Source: JAFGVL01 sp031553685 (GTDB lineage Bacteria; Bacteroidota; Bacteroidia; Bacteroidales; Paludibacteraceae). Taken from it: 54,557 bases of DNA. This document shows, piece by piece, positions 1 to 7,528 of this stretch. Below the pieces are notes generated by a model. It was not told the DNA's origin. It did not search any database and worked only from the letters and a program-made list of their open reading frames with translations. Every line of letters starts with the position of its first letter. Positions within the stretch are counted from its first letter, which is position 1. The position numbers were made by a program, and so were the translations under genes. The DNA is taken from positions 1 to 54,557 of the forward strand of contig JAVBLE010000016.1 of assembly GCA_031553685.1 (NCBI GenBank), given 5' to 3'.

Positions 1-24
1 ATTTGTCTGATGATAGAGAGTATT

Positions 25-141
25 GAACCCGGCGGGTTCACATGTTTATAGATATTTAATTGTTGAAGAAAATTCGACTCCGAAGGAGTCGTAGCTGTTT
101 TGCATAAATATTTCTATAAACATTCAAATCCTCCGGATTTG
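25..141. repeat. Cluster of three hairpins inside an inverted repeat
   Basis: Three short palindromes follow each other: 25-39 (GAACCC/GGGTTC), 75-91 (CGACTCC/GGAGTCG) and 125-141 (CAAATCC/GGATTTG). The spacers carry an inverted pair, 42-58 (ATGTTTATAGATATTTA) and 105-123 (TAAATATTTCTATAAACAT), so the cluster could fold as a multi-branched structure. Nothing in it looks coding. It resembles the interspersed palindromic repeats found in Bacteroidota intergenic DNA; function unknown. Confidence 0.7.
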
Positions 142-259
142 CAAATATGATTTGTCTAATAATATAAAATAATTTGTGTTTAGTACTTATCAAAAATAAA
201 ACTTAGGTAAACCCTGTTTCTCAAAAAACAAAAGTAAACAAAATATCAATATCACATTT

Positions 260-587
260 CCGCTATCAGCAAAATCCTAAAACACCGAAGATATGTACTT
301 CCGCTAACGGCGGCAGCCTAAAACCTTAATGTTTTGTCCTGCCGCTAACAGCGGAACTCCAAAACATAAAAGATTTACCCTGCCGCCAACGGCGAAAGTA
401 TAAAACACAAGAGATTTATCCAACCGCCAACGGCGGCAGCCTGAAACTTCAATGTTTTACCCTACCGCTTTTAGCGGTAACCTAAAACTTCAGTGTTTTG
501 CCCTACCGCTTTTAGCGGTGACTTAAAACTTCAGTAGTTCACTCGTCCGCCAAAAGCGAAAGCTACCTCTTATCAACAAAAAAGCGA
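260..587. repeat. 41-bp-period tandem array with covarying palindromes
   Basis: Eight unit starts (CCGC) lie at 260, 301, 342, 383, 424, 465, 506 and 547, exactly 41 bp apart. Most units open with a palindrome whose arms change together (CCGCT-AAC-AGCGG, CCGCC-AAC-GGCGG, CCGCT-TTT-AGCGG), and several carry a second dyad AAAAC-N6-GTTTT. The first and last units are degenerate. Since 41 is not a multiple of three and no reading frame runs through, the array is not coding. There are no unique spacers, so it is not a CRISPR. Confidence 0.85.
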
Positions 588-628
588 AGCCATATCGACC
601 TCGCTTTACAGGTTATAAATTACAAATT

Positions 629-1144
629 TTAATCTTCCAGATATTTCTTAAAATCAGCTTTGCGGAACAATTTTGTTCTCAACACAACGCCAGCTTTGCT
701 TGTTTCGATTTCGTCTTTCAACGGCTCATTGGCTGTAAAATTAAGGTCTCCGGTATAGATTACATCGCCTTCACGAATTTCGAAAGGACCTTCGTATTGA
801 TCACCTTCAAATGTTATAGTGTCTTTTTTTGCTTCCAATTCAGCACTTGAGTTGCCGCCATAAGGAACAGTTACCACATAATAAGGCTCGTTTACCAGGT
901 TAATCATACCATGGTCGATATCCAGGTTGATTTTACGCTCGGCTTGGTCATTCACTTTAATGGCGTGTTCGCCTTTGTCAATATCTATCTTTTGCAATTC
1001 GCCCGGAGCTAGTTTATACTCTTTACCATCGACCAAAACGGTCATTTCTTTGTCGGTAGGGTTATCCATTGTGATAACCATGTTTGAGCACGAAGCCAAC
1101 AGAAGCACTCCAATAACACTTGTAAAAATCGCTTTCAATTTCAT
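629..1144 (-). CDS. Putative lipoprotein, function unknown
   Basis: This 171-aa protein starts with a signal peptide and a lipobox (LASC, lipidated Cys19), so it is likely a periplasmic or outer-membrane lipoprotein. After the signal come short beta-rich stretches (residues about 25-80 resemble a small PEGA- or carboxypeptidase-regulatory-like fold with DGKEY and APGE turns), then a charged C-terminal half. I do not recognise a named family. It lies alone, downstream of aguB with an 84-bp gap. It is not visibly part of the polyamine pathway. Confidence 0.7.
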   Translation of the reverse strand: MKLKAIFTSVIGVLLLASCSNMVITMDNPTDKEMTVLVDGKEYKLAPGELQKIDIDKGEHAIKVNDQAERKINLDIDHGMINLVNEPYYVVTVPYGGNSSAELEAKKDTITFEGDQYEGPFEIREGDVIYTGDLNFTANEPLKDEIETSKAGVVLRTKLFRKADFKKYLED

Positions 1145-1228
1145 AACTAAAAATTTATTTGTGAATAATTATTTATCACCGTAAAAATAAGTAAAAATTC
1201 CAAGCAGACAAAAAAATAATAATTATTA

Positions 1229-2101
1229 TTATCGGCTACGCTTACTCAAATCTCCAAACGCATCAATCCGTCTGTCTCTAAAAAACGGCCACATACGACG
1301 CACAGCTTCGGTTCGTTTCAAATCTATATCCACAATCAAATTCTCCTCTCTATCTGTTGAAGCCTGTACGATAAATTCACCTTGTTGCCCGGCTACAAAG
1401 CTGCTTCCCCAAAACTGAATGCCATTTGTTATGCCCGAAGGGTCAGGCTCATAACCCGTACGGTTTACACTTATCACAGGCACGCCATTAGCCACTGCAT
1501 GCGCTCGTTGTATTGTAATCCATGCCTCTCGCTGACGAGCTTTTTCTTCATCTGTGTCCGTACTTTCCCAACCAATGGCCGTTGGATAAATCAACATTTC
1601 AGCACCGGCCAAAGCCATCATTCGTGCCGCTTCGGGATACCATTGATCCCAGCAAACCAACACACCCAATTTTCCAACCGAAGTATCGATAGGCTCAAAG
1701 CCCAAATCACCGGGCGTAAAATAAAATTTCTCATAATAAGCAGGATCGTCCGGAATGTGCATTTTGCGATATTTACCGGCAATGCATCCATCTTTTTCAA
1801 TCACCACAGCTGTATTAAAATACAATCCCGGCATACACTTTTCAAAAAGTGAAAGCACAATCACCACTCCTAATTGTTTTGCCAATGTGCCAAACTCGTT
1901 GGTGCTTGGTCCCGGTATTGTTTCTGCCAAATCAAAATTAGCAGGGTCCTCCACTTGACAGAAGTACAATCCGTTGTGCAATTCCTGCAACACAATTAAT
2001 TCTGCACCTTGTTTAGCACAGGTTTCAATATTTTGTTTCAACTTACTGATATTTTTTTGAATATCAGTTGTGTTAGATTGTTGTATTAGGGCTATTTTCA
2101 T
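1229..2101 (-). CDS. aguB: N-carbamoylputrescine amidase
   Basis: Hydrolyses N-carbamoylputrescine to putrescine, CO2 and ammonia, the last step of the agmatine route to putrescine; cytoplasmic. The 290-aa protein has the full nitrilase-superfamily triad: Glu40 (LQELHNG), Lys113 (YRKMHIPDD) and Cys150 (VLVCWDQWYPE), and the length is typical. Its partner aguA is on the same strand about 2.1 kb upstream; in many Bacteroidota the two are close neighbours, so the four small genes between them look like later insertions (inference). The family is clear; AguB rather than another amidase is supported by the C-terminal sequence and by aguA. Confidence 0.93.
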   Translation of the reverse strand: MKIALIQQSNTTDIQKNISKLKQNIETCAKQGAELIVLQELHNGLYFCQVEDPANFDLAETIPGPSTNEFGTLAKQLGVVIVLSLFEKCMPGLYFNTAVVIEKDGCIAGKYRKMHIPDDPAYYEKFYFTPGDLGFEPIDTSVGKLGVLVCWDQWYPEAARMMALAGAEMLIYPTAIGWESTDTDEEKARQREAWITIQRAHAVANGVPVISVNRTGYEPDPSGITNGIQFWGSSFVAGQQGEFIVQASTDREENLIVDIDLKRTEAVRRMWPFFRDRRIDAFGDLSKRSR

Positions 2102-2211
2102 ATTTTCCTTGTAAGTTAAAACCTACGATTATTTATAATATTATTCTACGGATAAGGTTAGTGATTATTTTATTCATTTGTTTTGTCAAAAATAATTGTC
2201 ATTGTTGGTGT

Positions 2212-2666
2212 ATTCCCCTCCTATGGAGGGGGTAGGGGGTGGTTGAGCGCAGGGTGATTATAAAGCATTGTCATCACAGCCGCCAAATTTTGCTTAATAT
2301 CAATATCGGAAATGTGAATTACTTCCAACCCCAAACTTAGTAAATAAGCATCTCGTATAGCGTCATATTCTTGTTTGTTATCATGGCTACTGCCGTCTAT
2401 TTCGATAACAACATTACAATTTGTACAGAAAAAATCGACGATATAATTTCCGATTATTTTTTGTCTATCAAAATCGTAATCTTTGAATTGCTTATTTCTA
2501 ACCTCTTTCCAAAATAGTACTTCCGACAAGTTTCCTGCTTTTCGTAATTCTCTGGCTCGTTTTTTTAAATTGGGATTGTAAGGAAGGTTCATGTAGTTCT
2601 GTGTGTTGCGGTAGTGTGTTTTGGGAACCGTGCTACCACCCCCTGCCCCCTCCATAGGAGGGGAAT
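2212..2666. repeat. 32-bp inverted repeats around a DUF559 gene
   Basis: The left arm (2212-2243) and right arm (2635-2666) are inverted copies that match at 31 of 32 positions. The arm itself contains a CCCCTCC-TAT-GGAGGGG palindrome followed by a G-rich tract. The left arm covers the stop codon of the DUF559 gene and the right arm falls inside its 5' part, so the gene sits almost exactly between them. G-rich palindromes of this kind are common intergenic repeats in Bacteroidota. Confidence 0.85.
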
Positions 2667-2721
2667 TTTCATTGCCTGTAATGTTTATTTGCACTTCCTT
2701 TTTTATTTTGTTGTCGTTCAT
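2221..2721 (-). CDS. DUF559 endonuclease-like protein
   Basis: The 166-aa product contains a DUF559 domain (residues about 44-160), a Vsr-like PD-(D/E)XK nuclease fold: ARELRKAGNLSEVLFWKEVR, then NYIVDFFC and the VVIEIDGSSH core. Biochemical function in this family is not established. The first 43 residues are unlike the family and include a stretch (PPMEGAGGGSTVP) encoded by the right 32-bp inverted repeat; an internal ATG at 2592 (Met44) starts exactly at the domain and may be the true start. The C terminus (HPLPPP) is encoded by the left repeat. The gene may be a passenger of the repeat pair (inference). Confidence 0.85.
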   Translation of the reverse strand: MNDNKIKKEVQINITGNENSPPMEGAGGGSTVPKTHYRNTQNYMNLPYNPNLKKRARELRKAGNLSEVLFWKEVRNKQFKDYDFDRQKIIGNYIVDFFCTNCNVVIEIDGSSHDNKQEYDAIRDAYLLSLGLEVIHISDIDIKQNLAAVMTMLYNHPALNHPLPPP

Positions 2722-2742
2722 ATTTAATCATTCTTTCCATTT

Positions 2743-3228
2743 TTAATCAAATCCACTAAAAGGAATATCATCATCGGGGTCTTTGTCAAACGGAGTTACA
2801 CCCGGCGGATTGAACAATCCCCAACGGTCAATAATATAATTCCATTTATCAAATCCCGCTACCCAATCAATAAACAACAAACGGTATTCTTCTATCAAAT
2901 CCCTGACAATCTGAAAATATTCCACATGCTCAAAGCCAAACATTTCCAATGAATGATTCATTACCATCAAATCGCGCGCTGCCTTTCGAATAATGGTTGC
3001 CGCTTCCATTTTCAGGTCGTACAATTCACCTGCTTCTGCACCCGCTATCTTCACTGTCAACAGGCTTGCATTAAGTATCATCTCACCCTTTAAAAATTGT
3101 AGATGTTCGTCTTCTTCCGGTATCAAATCGGCAATCTGAAATACCACCTCGCTAATTTCTTTACCCTTTTTAAAAATAGGCAGTTCTCGCGGGTTTATTC
3201 TATCATCATCTTCGTCGTCGTAAAACAT
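2743..3228 (-). CDS. Conserved hypothetical acidic protein
   Basis: A 161-aa soluble protein with no signal peptide or membrane segment. The N terminus (MFYDDEDDD) and the C terminus (DKDPDDD) are very acidic; the middle (residues 20-130) looks all-helical, with long amphipathic helices such as EISEVVFQIADLIPEEDEHL. I recognise no named family. It lies 24 bp from hicB on the same strand, so it may be co-transcribed with it. A possible role as an extra partner of the HicAB pair is only a guess from position. Confidence 0.65.
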   Translation of the reverse strand: MFYDDEDDDRINPRELPIFKKGKEISEVVFQIADLIPEEDEHLQFLKGEMILNASLLTVKIAGAEAGELYDLKMEAATIIRKAARDLMVMNHSLEMFGFEHVEYFQIVRDLIEEYRLLFIDWVAGFDKWNYIIDRWGLFNPPGVTPFDKDPDDDIPFSGFD

Positions 3229-3252
3229 ATTTCGTTATTTCGGATTGATTTA

Positions 3253-3657
3253 TTATAGAGCAATGGCTGTTAACTCGCGTCCTAATGTATGCAATCCGGT
3301 TTCAATTTTCTCGATTTGCTGCCTGCGTGGTTTTGATTTGTGATGTAAATAGCTCCACAACTGTTTTTGGTGAATCCCTGTGATCTTTTCCAAGCCTGCC
3401 AATGATAAAATACCTGAATAATATTTGAGTAAACTATCTGTGTCAAACTTATAGATAATTTCAAAGTCTTCATCTAAAAATGAAGGATACGAAAACCCTT
3501 TTTCGATAGCCGTTTGCTTAAAGAAATCCATTGCACCAAGCATGTTATTTTTAGCTGCTTCGACCGACTCGCCCATACCCGAAAAAGACTCATTCTTACA
3601 ATAAATACTGTAAGTTCCATCATTAGCTCGTTCTATAATAGCTTCTATTTTTTTCAT
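3253..3657 (-). CDS. hicB: HicB-type antitoxin
   Basis: Predicted antitoxin of a HicAB type II toxin-antitoxin pair. The N-terminal half (residues 1-60: AIIERANDGTYSIYCK, then SVEAAKNNML) matches the HicB partial RNase-H-like fold. The C-terminal half (about 80-130: LAGLEKITGIHQKQLWSYLHHKSKPRRQQIEKIE) is a helix-turn-helix that likely binds the operon promoter. HicB genes usually follow hicA within a few bases; here 322 bp of repeats separate them. The start ATG directly follows the leader TAAAAATAAAATTATAGACAG, which is also found before the PL1 and pectinesterase genes, so expression may now be independent of hicA (inference). Confidence 0.85.
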   Translation of the reverse strand: MKKIEAIIERANDGTYSIYCKNESFSGMGESVEAAKNNMLGAMDFFKQTAIEKGFSYPSFLDEDFEIIYKFDTDSLLKYYSGILSLAGLEKITGIHQKQLWSYLHHKSKPRRQQIEKIETGLHTLGRELTAIAL

Positions 3658-3978
3658 CTGTCTATAATTTTATTTTTAATTGTCAGAATGGAACCGAAGG
3701 TCAACGACCCAATGTCATCAACTTAAGCCTTTCGTCATGTCGACCAAAGCGACGAGGATACGAGGAGCGTCGTGGAGACATCGCATGAGTAAGCATTGTC
3801 AGTTTATATTTGCAATTTTTCAGTCTTATGCGATGTCTCCACAAGGTCGACATGACGGTAGTCTTTCTCAATTTAATCCTTAAGTTGATGACATTGGGTC
3901 AACGACCAACGGGAATTAATATCCATAAGATTATAATCATTGAGCTTAGTGTGCATTTTTTGCTCATGGATATTTCAT
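3658..3978 (-). repeat. Hairpin leader element, copy 1, split by a MITE
   Basis: Read on the minus strand, this region runs ATGAAATATCCATGAG...TGGATATTAATTCCCGTTG, then a 189-bp insertion, then GTCGTTGACCTTCGGTTCC and the leader AATTAAAAATAAAATTATAGACAG ending at the hicB ATG. The same sequence without the insertion occurs at 46391-46507, and a shorter version at 37226-37314. The hairpin stem (AATATCCATgag/ctcATGGATATT) is retained. This fills the gap between hicA and hicB. Confidence 0.85.
3709..3897. mobile_element. MITE-like insertion with perfect terminal repeats
   Basis: 189 bp with perfect 19-bp terminal inverted repeats (CCAATGTCATCAACTTAAG at 3709-3727; complement at 3879-3897). It is flanked by direct copies of GTCAACGAC (3700-3708 and 3898-3906); the repeat can be read as 9 to 11 bp because the ends are ambiguous. 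The related sequence at 46455-46475 has a single copy of this target and no insertion, which is an empty site. Inside are nested palindromes (CGTCATGTCGACC..., GGAGACATCGCA...) shared with the element at 28231-28469. No transposase is encoded, so mobility would need a trans-acting enzyme. Confidence 0.85.
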
Positions 3979-3979
3979 A

Positions 3980-4159
3980 TTAGTTTAATTTCATTTCTTT
4001 TTTAATCTTCATTTCCAACCCTTTACCTACTTCTTTACTTCCATGAAAAGTAGCTGTGTAATATTCACCATCTTTTTCGTAAATAATGTGGCTACCGGAT
4101 TGTCGTACTATTTTCCATCCATTGCGTAAGATTAATCGATTTAGCTCGCTTGATTTCAT
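3980..4159 (-). CDS. hicA: HicA-type mRNA interferase toxin
   Basis: About 59 residues with a double-stranded-RNA-binding-like fold. The diagnostic core is GWKIVRQSGSHIIYEKDG, with the conserved Gly-Ser-His whose His is catalytic in HicA ribonucleases, followed by FHGSKEVGKGLEMKIKKEM. Family members cut mRNA and are neutralised by HicB. I chose ATG 4159 (MKSSEL) over a GTG at 4168. A TAnnTTTG-type box (TATATTTG on the minus strand, 4171-4178) lies only 11 bp upstream, so the transcript would have a very short leader. The gene is intact; hicB follows after 322 bp of repeats. Confidence 0.85.
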   Translation of the reverse strand: MKSSELNRLILRNGWKIVRQSGSHIIYEKDGEYYTATFHGSKEVGKGLEMKIKKEMKLN

Positions 4160-4225
4160 TTTAATCACTACAAATATAGATATTTTTCTATTATTTTAAA
4201 TATAGATAATAGATTATTTTCTATT

Positions 4226-5266
4226 TTAATTCAAAAACCCTTCCGGAAATTGCATAGTAACACAATGCAACGAGCCATGTTGTTTAATCAAAGGCAAACA
4301 ATCAATACCAACTATCTCGCGGTCGGGAAACGCTTTTTGTAACTGTTTCTTAGCAATCTCGTCTTTGGGTGAATTATAAAACGGCACAAGCACAGCCCCG
4401 TTTATAATCAAGAAATTAGCATAAGTAGCCGGCAAGCGTTCTTCGCCACTCATCACACAATCAGCCATTGGCAAGGGTATTAAATGGTAAGGTTTTCCTT
4501 CTGCCGTTTCAAGCGCTTTCAATTCATCTTCCATCAATTTTAATTCATCATAATGCTCATCAGTTTCATCAGTACATCGCACATAAGCAATCGTATGTTC
4601 ATTGCAAAATCGCGCCAAAGTATCTATATGGCTATCCGTATCGTCGCCTGCAAGGTAACCGTTTTGCAGCCACAAAATGCGATCAACACCAAAAACAACT
4701 TTGAAATACTCCTCCAATTCCTCTTTCGATTGATGTTCGTTGCGGTTTTCCGAAAGCAAACACTCTTCCGTTGTCAAGATAGTACCCTTTCCGTCCGATT
4801 CGATACTACCGCCTTCCAGCACACAATGCAACATGTTTTGATAACCAACCGCAGGAGCAAAAAACTCGCGGGCATACAGGTAGCGTGTAATCACATTATC
4901 GTAGTTTGCCGGAAATTTCATTCCCCAACCGTTGAAACAAAAATCGAGAATACATGGCTCGCCGTTCACAAATACCGAAATAGCCGCATGATCTCGTGCC
5001 CAACTGTCGTTCGACGGGATCGTCGTCAGGCGCACATTTGCCCAATTGATGTCGTTGCCCAATTGCGCTTTCACCACACTTTCGTCGTGGCAAACAATAA
5101 GCAACAATTCCCGTTTGGCAATTTCGCGGGCAATGGAAACAAAACAAGGGATTACCTCGTCCAAAATATCGTGCCAGTCAGTGTTTTCGTGTGGCCAGGT
5201 GAGCTGAACACCACTTTGTTTTTCCCATTCGGCAGGAAAATGTATGTTGAAATCGGGAGCTTGCAT
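4226..5266 (-). CDS. aguA: Agmatine deiminase
   Basis: Converts agmatine to N-carbamoylputrescine and ammonia, the substrate of AguB. The 346-aa protein belongs to the peptidylarginine deiminase/agmatine deiminase family: it begins FPAEWEKQSGVQLTWPHENTDW, has SWARDHAAISV, GGSIESDGKGTILTTEECLL, the DDTDSHIDTLARF segment, and the nucleophile Cys335 near the C terminus (GSLHCVTMQFPEG). An upstream in-frame extension to 5359 does not match the family; ATG 5266 gives the standard N terminus (MQAPDFNIHFPAEW). The gene is divergent from the radical SAM gene at 5396. Confidence 0.93.
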   Translation of the reverse strand: MQAPDFNIHFPAEWEKQSGVQLTWPHENTDWHDILDEVIPCFVSIAREIAKRELLLIVCHDESVVKAQLGNDINWANVRLTTIPSNDSWARDHAAISVFVNGEPCILDFCFNGWGMKFPANYDNVITRYLYAREFFAPAVGYQNMLHCVLEGGSIESDGKGTILTTEECLLSENRNEHQSKEELEEYFKVVFGVDRILWLQNGYLAGDDTDSHIDTLARFCNEHTIAYVRCTDETDEHYDELKLMEDELKALETAEGKPYHLIPLPMADCVMSGEERLPATYANFLIINGAVLVPFYNSPKDEIAKKQLQKAFPDREIVGIDCLPLIKQHGSLHCVTMQFPEGFLN

Positions 5267-5395
5267 AATTTCTATTTTAATGAAATTACAAAAATACGCA
5301 TAATTTGATAGTATAGAAACATATCTTTCAATTGAGCTTTTTAAACGAACCAAAAGCAAAAGGATGTATATTTGTATAATAAAAAATGAAAAATC

Positions 5396-6022
5396 ATGTC
5401 ACATTCCGCTCCGTTTATTGGGATTAGTAGAAATCGTTTAGCTACAGATGGTGTAGGAGTTACCACTTTGGTGGCTTTCTGGGGCTGTCCGCTGCGGTGC
5501 CGATACTGCTTAAACCCGCAGTCGCTGAACAAAACGGCGGTTACTCACAAATTTACCACCGAAGAATTATATGATTTGATAAAAATCGACGAGCTATATT
5601 TTCTAGCAACCGGCGGCGGTATTACTTTTGGTGGCGGTGAGCCGTGTTTGTATCCCGATTTTATTACAGAATTCAGAACCCATTGCGGCAACGAGTGGAA
5701 TATCACGATAGAAACCAGCTTGAATGTTCCGTTGAAAAATATCAAAGCGTTGTATCCCTTTGTCGATCATTATATTGTAGATATAAAGGATATGAACAAC
5801 GCTGTTTACAAGCATTATACCGGAAAAGAGAATACTTTGCCCATAGCCAATCTGAAATGGCTGATTGAGCAAGGGAAAGCGGATAAAATAATGGTTCGAG
5901 TGCCATTGATTCCGAATTTTAACACACGGGAAGATACTGAAAACTCGATTTTATCGTTAAAAGAGTTAGGAATCGAGAATATCGAAACTTTTTCGTACAT
6001 CTTAAAAGAGGAAACACCATGA
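5396..6022 (+). CDS. Radical SAM activating-enzyme-like protein
   Basis: A 208-aa radical SAM protein of the pyruvate formate-lyase activating enzyme type. The [4Fe-4S] motif is C31-x3-C35-x2-C38 (CPLRCRYC) and the GGGEP motif is at 79-83. It has no extra ferredoxin-like or SPASM domain, and at 208 residues is somewhat shorter than PflA (about 245). No glycyl-radical enzyme is encoded nearby. The stop overlaps the start of the first TonB-like paralogue by 4 bp (ATGA at 6019-6022), so the two are translationally coupled. A TAnnTTTG box (TATATTTG, 5367-5374) lies upstream. Substrate unknown; the Cys-rich neighbours are candidates (inference). Confidence 0.85.
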   Translation: MSHSAPFIGISRNRLATDGVGVTTLVAFWGCPLRCRYCLNPQSLNKTAVTHKFTTEELYDLIKIDELYFLATGGGITFGGGEPCLYPDFITEFRTHCGNEWNITIETSLNVPLKNIKALYPFVDHYIVDIKDMNNAVYKHYTGKENTLPIANLKWLIEQGKADKIMVRVPLIPNFNTREDTENSILSLKELGIENIETFSYILKEETP

Positions 6023-6780
6023 ACAGAGGAAAACACACCTGCAAGATATTAAAAGAAATTCGTCGGCAAATCGCTGAGAAAAACGACATTGAATACATAA
6101 CTTCCGAATGTCATTTTCAAGGCGAATGCAAAGGTACTTGCCCACACTGTGAGGCTGAGGTAAGATATCTTGAAAATGAACTGCAAAAACGGAAACAATT
6201 AGGCAAAGCTGTTGCTATTGCAGGTATATCGTTGGGAGTAATTGGCTCTTTTGCTGCATGCAACTCGCCTAAACAACAAAATACAGAACAGAAAATAGTA
6301 GCTGACTCAGTAGGTTTTGATACAATTTCTTCTTTATCAAACTGTACTGCGAATACAATTCCTGTTCCTCCTAAGGATATTAATCTCCACCCTTTTATTC
6401 CTTTTGCTCCACCTGTTTTACAAGGAGAAGTTATAGAACCGGATACAATTATTCATGTCATCCGGACATTGAATTTTGCTGAAGTGCAACCCCAGTTTCC
6501 GGGAGGAAATGAAGAATTATTTAAATATTTGCAAGAAAATATGATTTACCCACCCAAAGCCAAAGAGGATTCTATACAAGGAAAAGTTGTTGTTAAATTT
6601 GTTGTGGATATATCGGGCAATAATCAAGATATAAATATAGTAAAATCGCTTACTCCTGAGTGTGATATGGAAGCCATTCGTTTGGTAAAAGATATGCCAA
6701 AATGGATTCCCGGTTCACAAGACGGGAAGGCTGTTGCAGTATATTACACTCTCCCCATTCAGTTTAAATTATCTGAGTAA
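6019..6780 (+). CDS. Cys-rich N-terminal, TonB C-terminal protein, paralogue 1
   Basis: 253 aa in three parts. Residues 1-55 are a Cys-rich domain (Cys8, then C31-x5-C37-x3-C41-x2-C44, ending in GTCPHCEAEVRYLE) that looks able to bind metal. Residues 62-80 form a membrane segment ending in SFAAC, an internal lipobox-like motif. The C-terminal 100 residues are a TonB_C domain (VQPQFPGGNEELFKYLQENM...QGKVVVKFVVD...MPKWIPG). The expected topology is cytoplasmic Cys domain, one membrane pass, periplasmic TonB domain. It is coupled to the radical SAM gene and is the first of three tandem copies. Databases probably call it 'energy transducer TonB'; the Cys domain has no known role that I can name. 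Confidence 0.8.
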   Translation: MNRGKHTCKILKEIRRQIAEKNDIEYITSECHFQGECKGTCPHCEAEVRYLENELQKRKQLGKAVAIAGISLGVIGSFAACNSPKQQNTEQKIVADSVGFDTISSLSNCTANTIPVPPKDINLHPFIPFAPPVLQGEVIEPDTIIHVIRTLNFAEVQPQFPGGNEELFKYLQENMIYPPKAKEDSIQGKVVVKFVVDISGNNQDINIVKSLTPECDMEAIRLVKDMPKWIPGSQDGKAVAVYYTLPIQFKLSE

Positions 6781-6810
6781 CTCTATGTATTCGATTAAAA
6801 TCTAATAACC

Positions 6811-7476
6811 ATGAACAGAGGAAAACACACCTGCAAAATACTAAAAGAAATCCGTTGGCAAATCGCTGAGAAAAACGACATTGAATATATCACTTCCGAA
6901 TGCCATTTTCAAGGCGAATGCAAAGGTACTTGCCCGAAATGTGAGGAAGAACTTCGCTATCTCGAAAACGAATTGCAGAAACGCAAACATTCAGGAAAAA
7001 TAGCAACTATTGCGGGAATTTCGCTAGGACTAGTGAGTTCGTTTGCCGCCTACAGTACGCCCATGCCAAACGACACAATTGTAGAAATACAGGATACAAT
7101 GGATATTCCAGTTCAAGAAGAAATCACTTTAGCACTTGGATATGGTGCAACTATTTCCAAAGTACAACCTAAATATCCGGAAGGAAACAGCAAACAGGAG
7201 CAATTTTTCAAGCAAAATTTAAAATATCCTCAAACAGCTAAGAATAAAGGAATAGAGGGCGTTGTTGTTGTTCAATTTTCGGTAGAGAAAGATGGAAGCA
7301 TTTCAGATGTAAATGTGGTGAAAGGTATCGGGGGTGGTTGCGACGAAGAGGTGGTGCGTGTTGTAAAACTTATGCCAAAATGGGAACCTGGGAGTTTTAT
7401 TGATCAAGTTCTTAAAATGTCAACGACTCTTTTCATAGATTTTCAGTTGGATGGAGAACGGATAAGTGTAGAATAA
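6811..7476 (+). CDS. Cys-rich N-terminal, TonB C-terminal protein, paralogue 2
   Basis: 221 aa, with an N terminus nearly identical to paralogue 1 (the first 57 residues differ at a handful of positions) and all five cysteines kept. The residue after the membrane segment is Tyr rather than Cys (SSFAAYSTP), so this copy lacks the internal lipobox seen in its two sisters. The periplasmic linker is short and the TonB_C domain is complete (VQPKYPEGNSKQEQFFKQNL...EGVVVVQFSVEKDG...MPKWEPG). It follows paralogue 1 by 30 bp on the same strand, as expected from tandem duplication. Confidence 0.8.
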   Translation: MNRGKHTCKILKEIRWQIAEKNDIEYITSECHFQGECKGTCPKCEEELRYLENELQKRKHSGKIATIAGISLGLVSSFAAYSTPMPNDTIVEIQDTMDIPVQEEITLALGYGATISKVQPKYPEGNSKQEQFFKQNLKYPQTAKNKGIEGVVVVQFSVEKDGSISDVNVVKGIGGGCDEEVVRVVKLMPKWEPGSFIDQVLKMSTTLFIDFQLDGERISVE

Positions 7477-7528
7477 ATTTCTTGCCTGTATTTTTTATAA
7501 TAAAATAATACAAAAACCTAAAAACATT

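Noticed and set aside
260..587. CRISPR array
   Set aside because: The 41-bp period covers the whole unit with no unique spacers between conserved repeats, and no cas genes are present.
4553..5308. 251-codon open frame on the plus strand
   Set aside because: It is antisense to aguA, which has all family motifs; the translated frame has no domain.
5396..6022. Pyruvate formate-lyase activating enzyme (pflA)
   Set aside because: The fold and motifs fit the family, but there is no glycyl-radical enzyme nearby and the partner genes are TonB-like, so the specific name is not supported.
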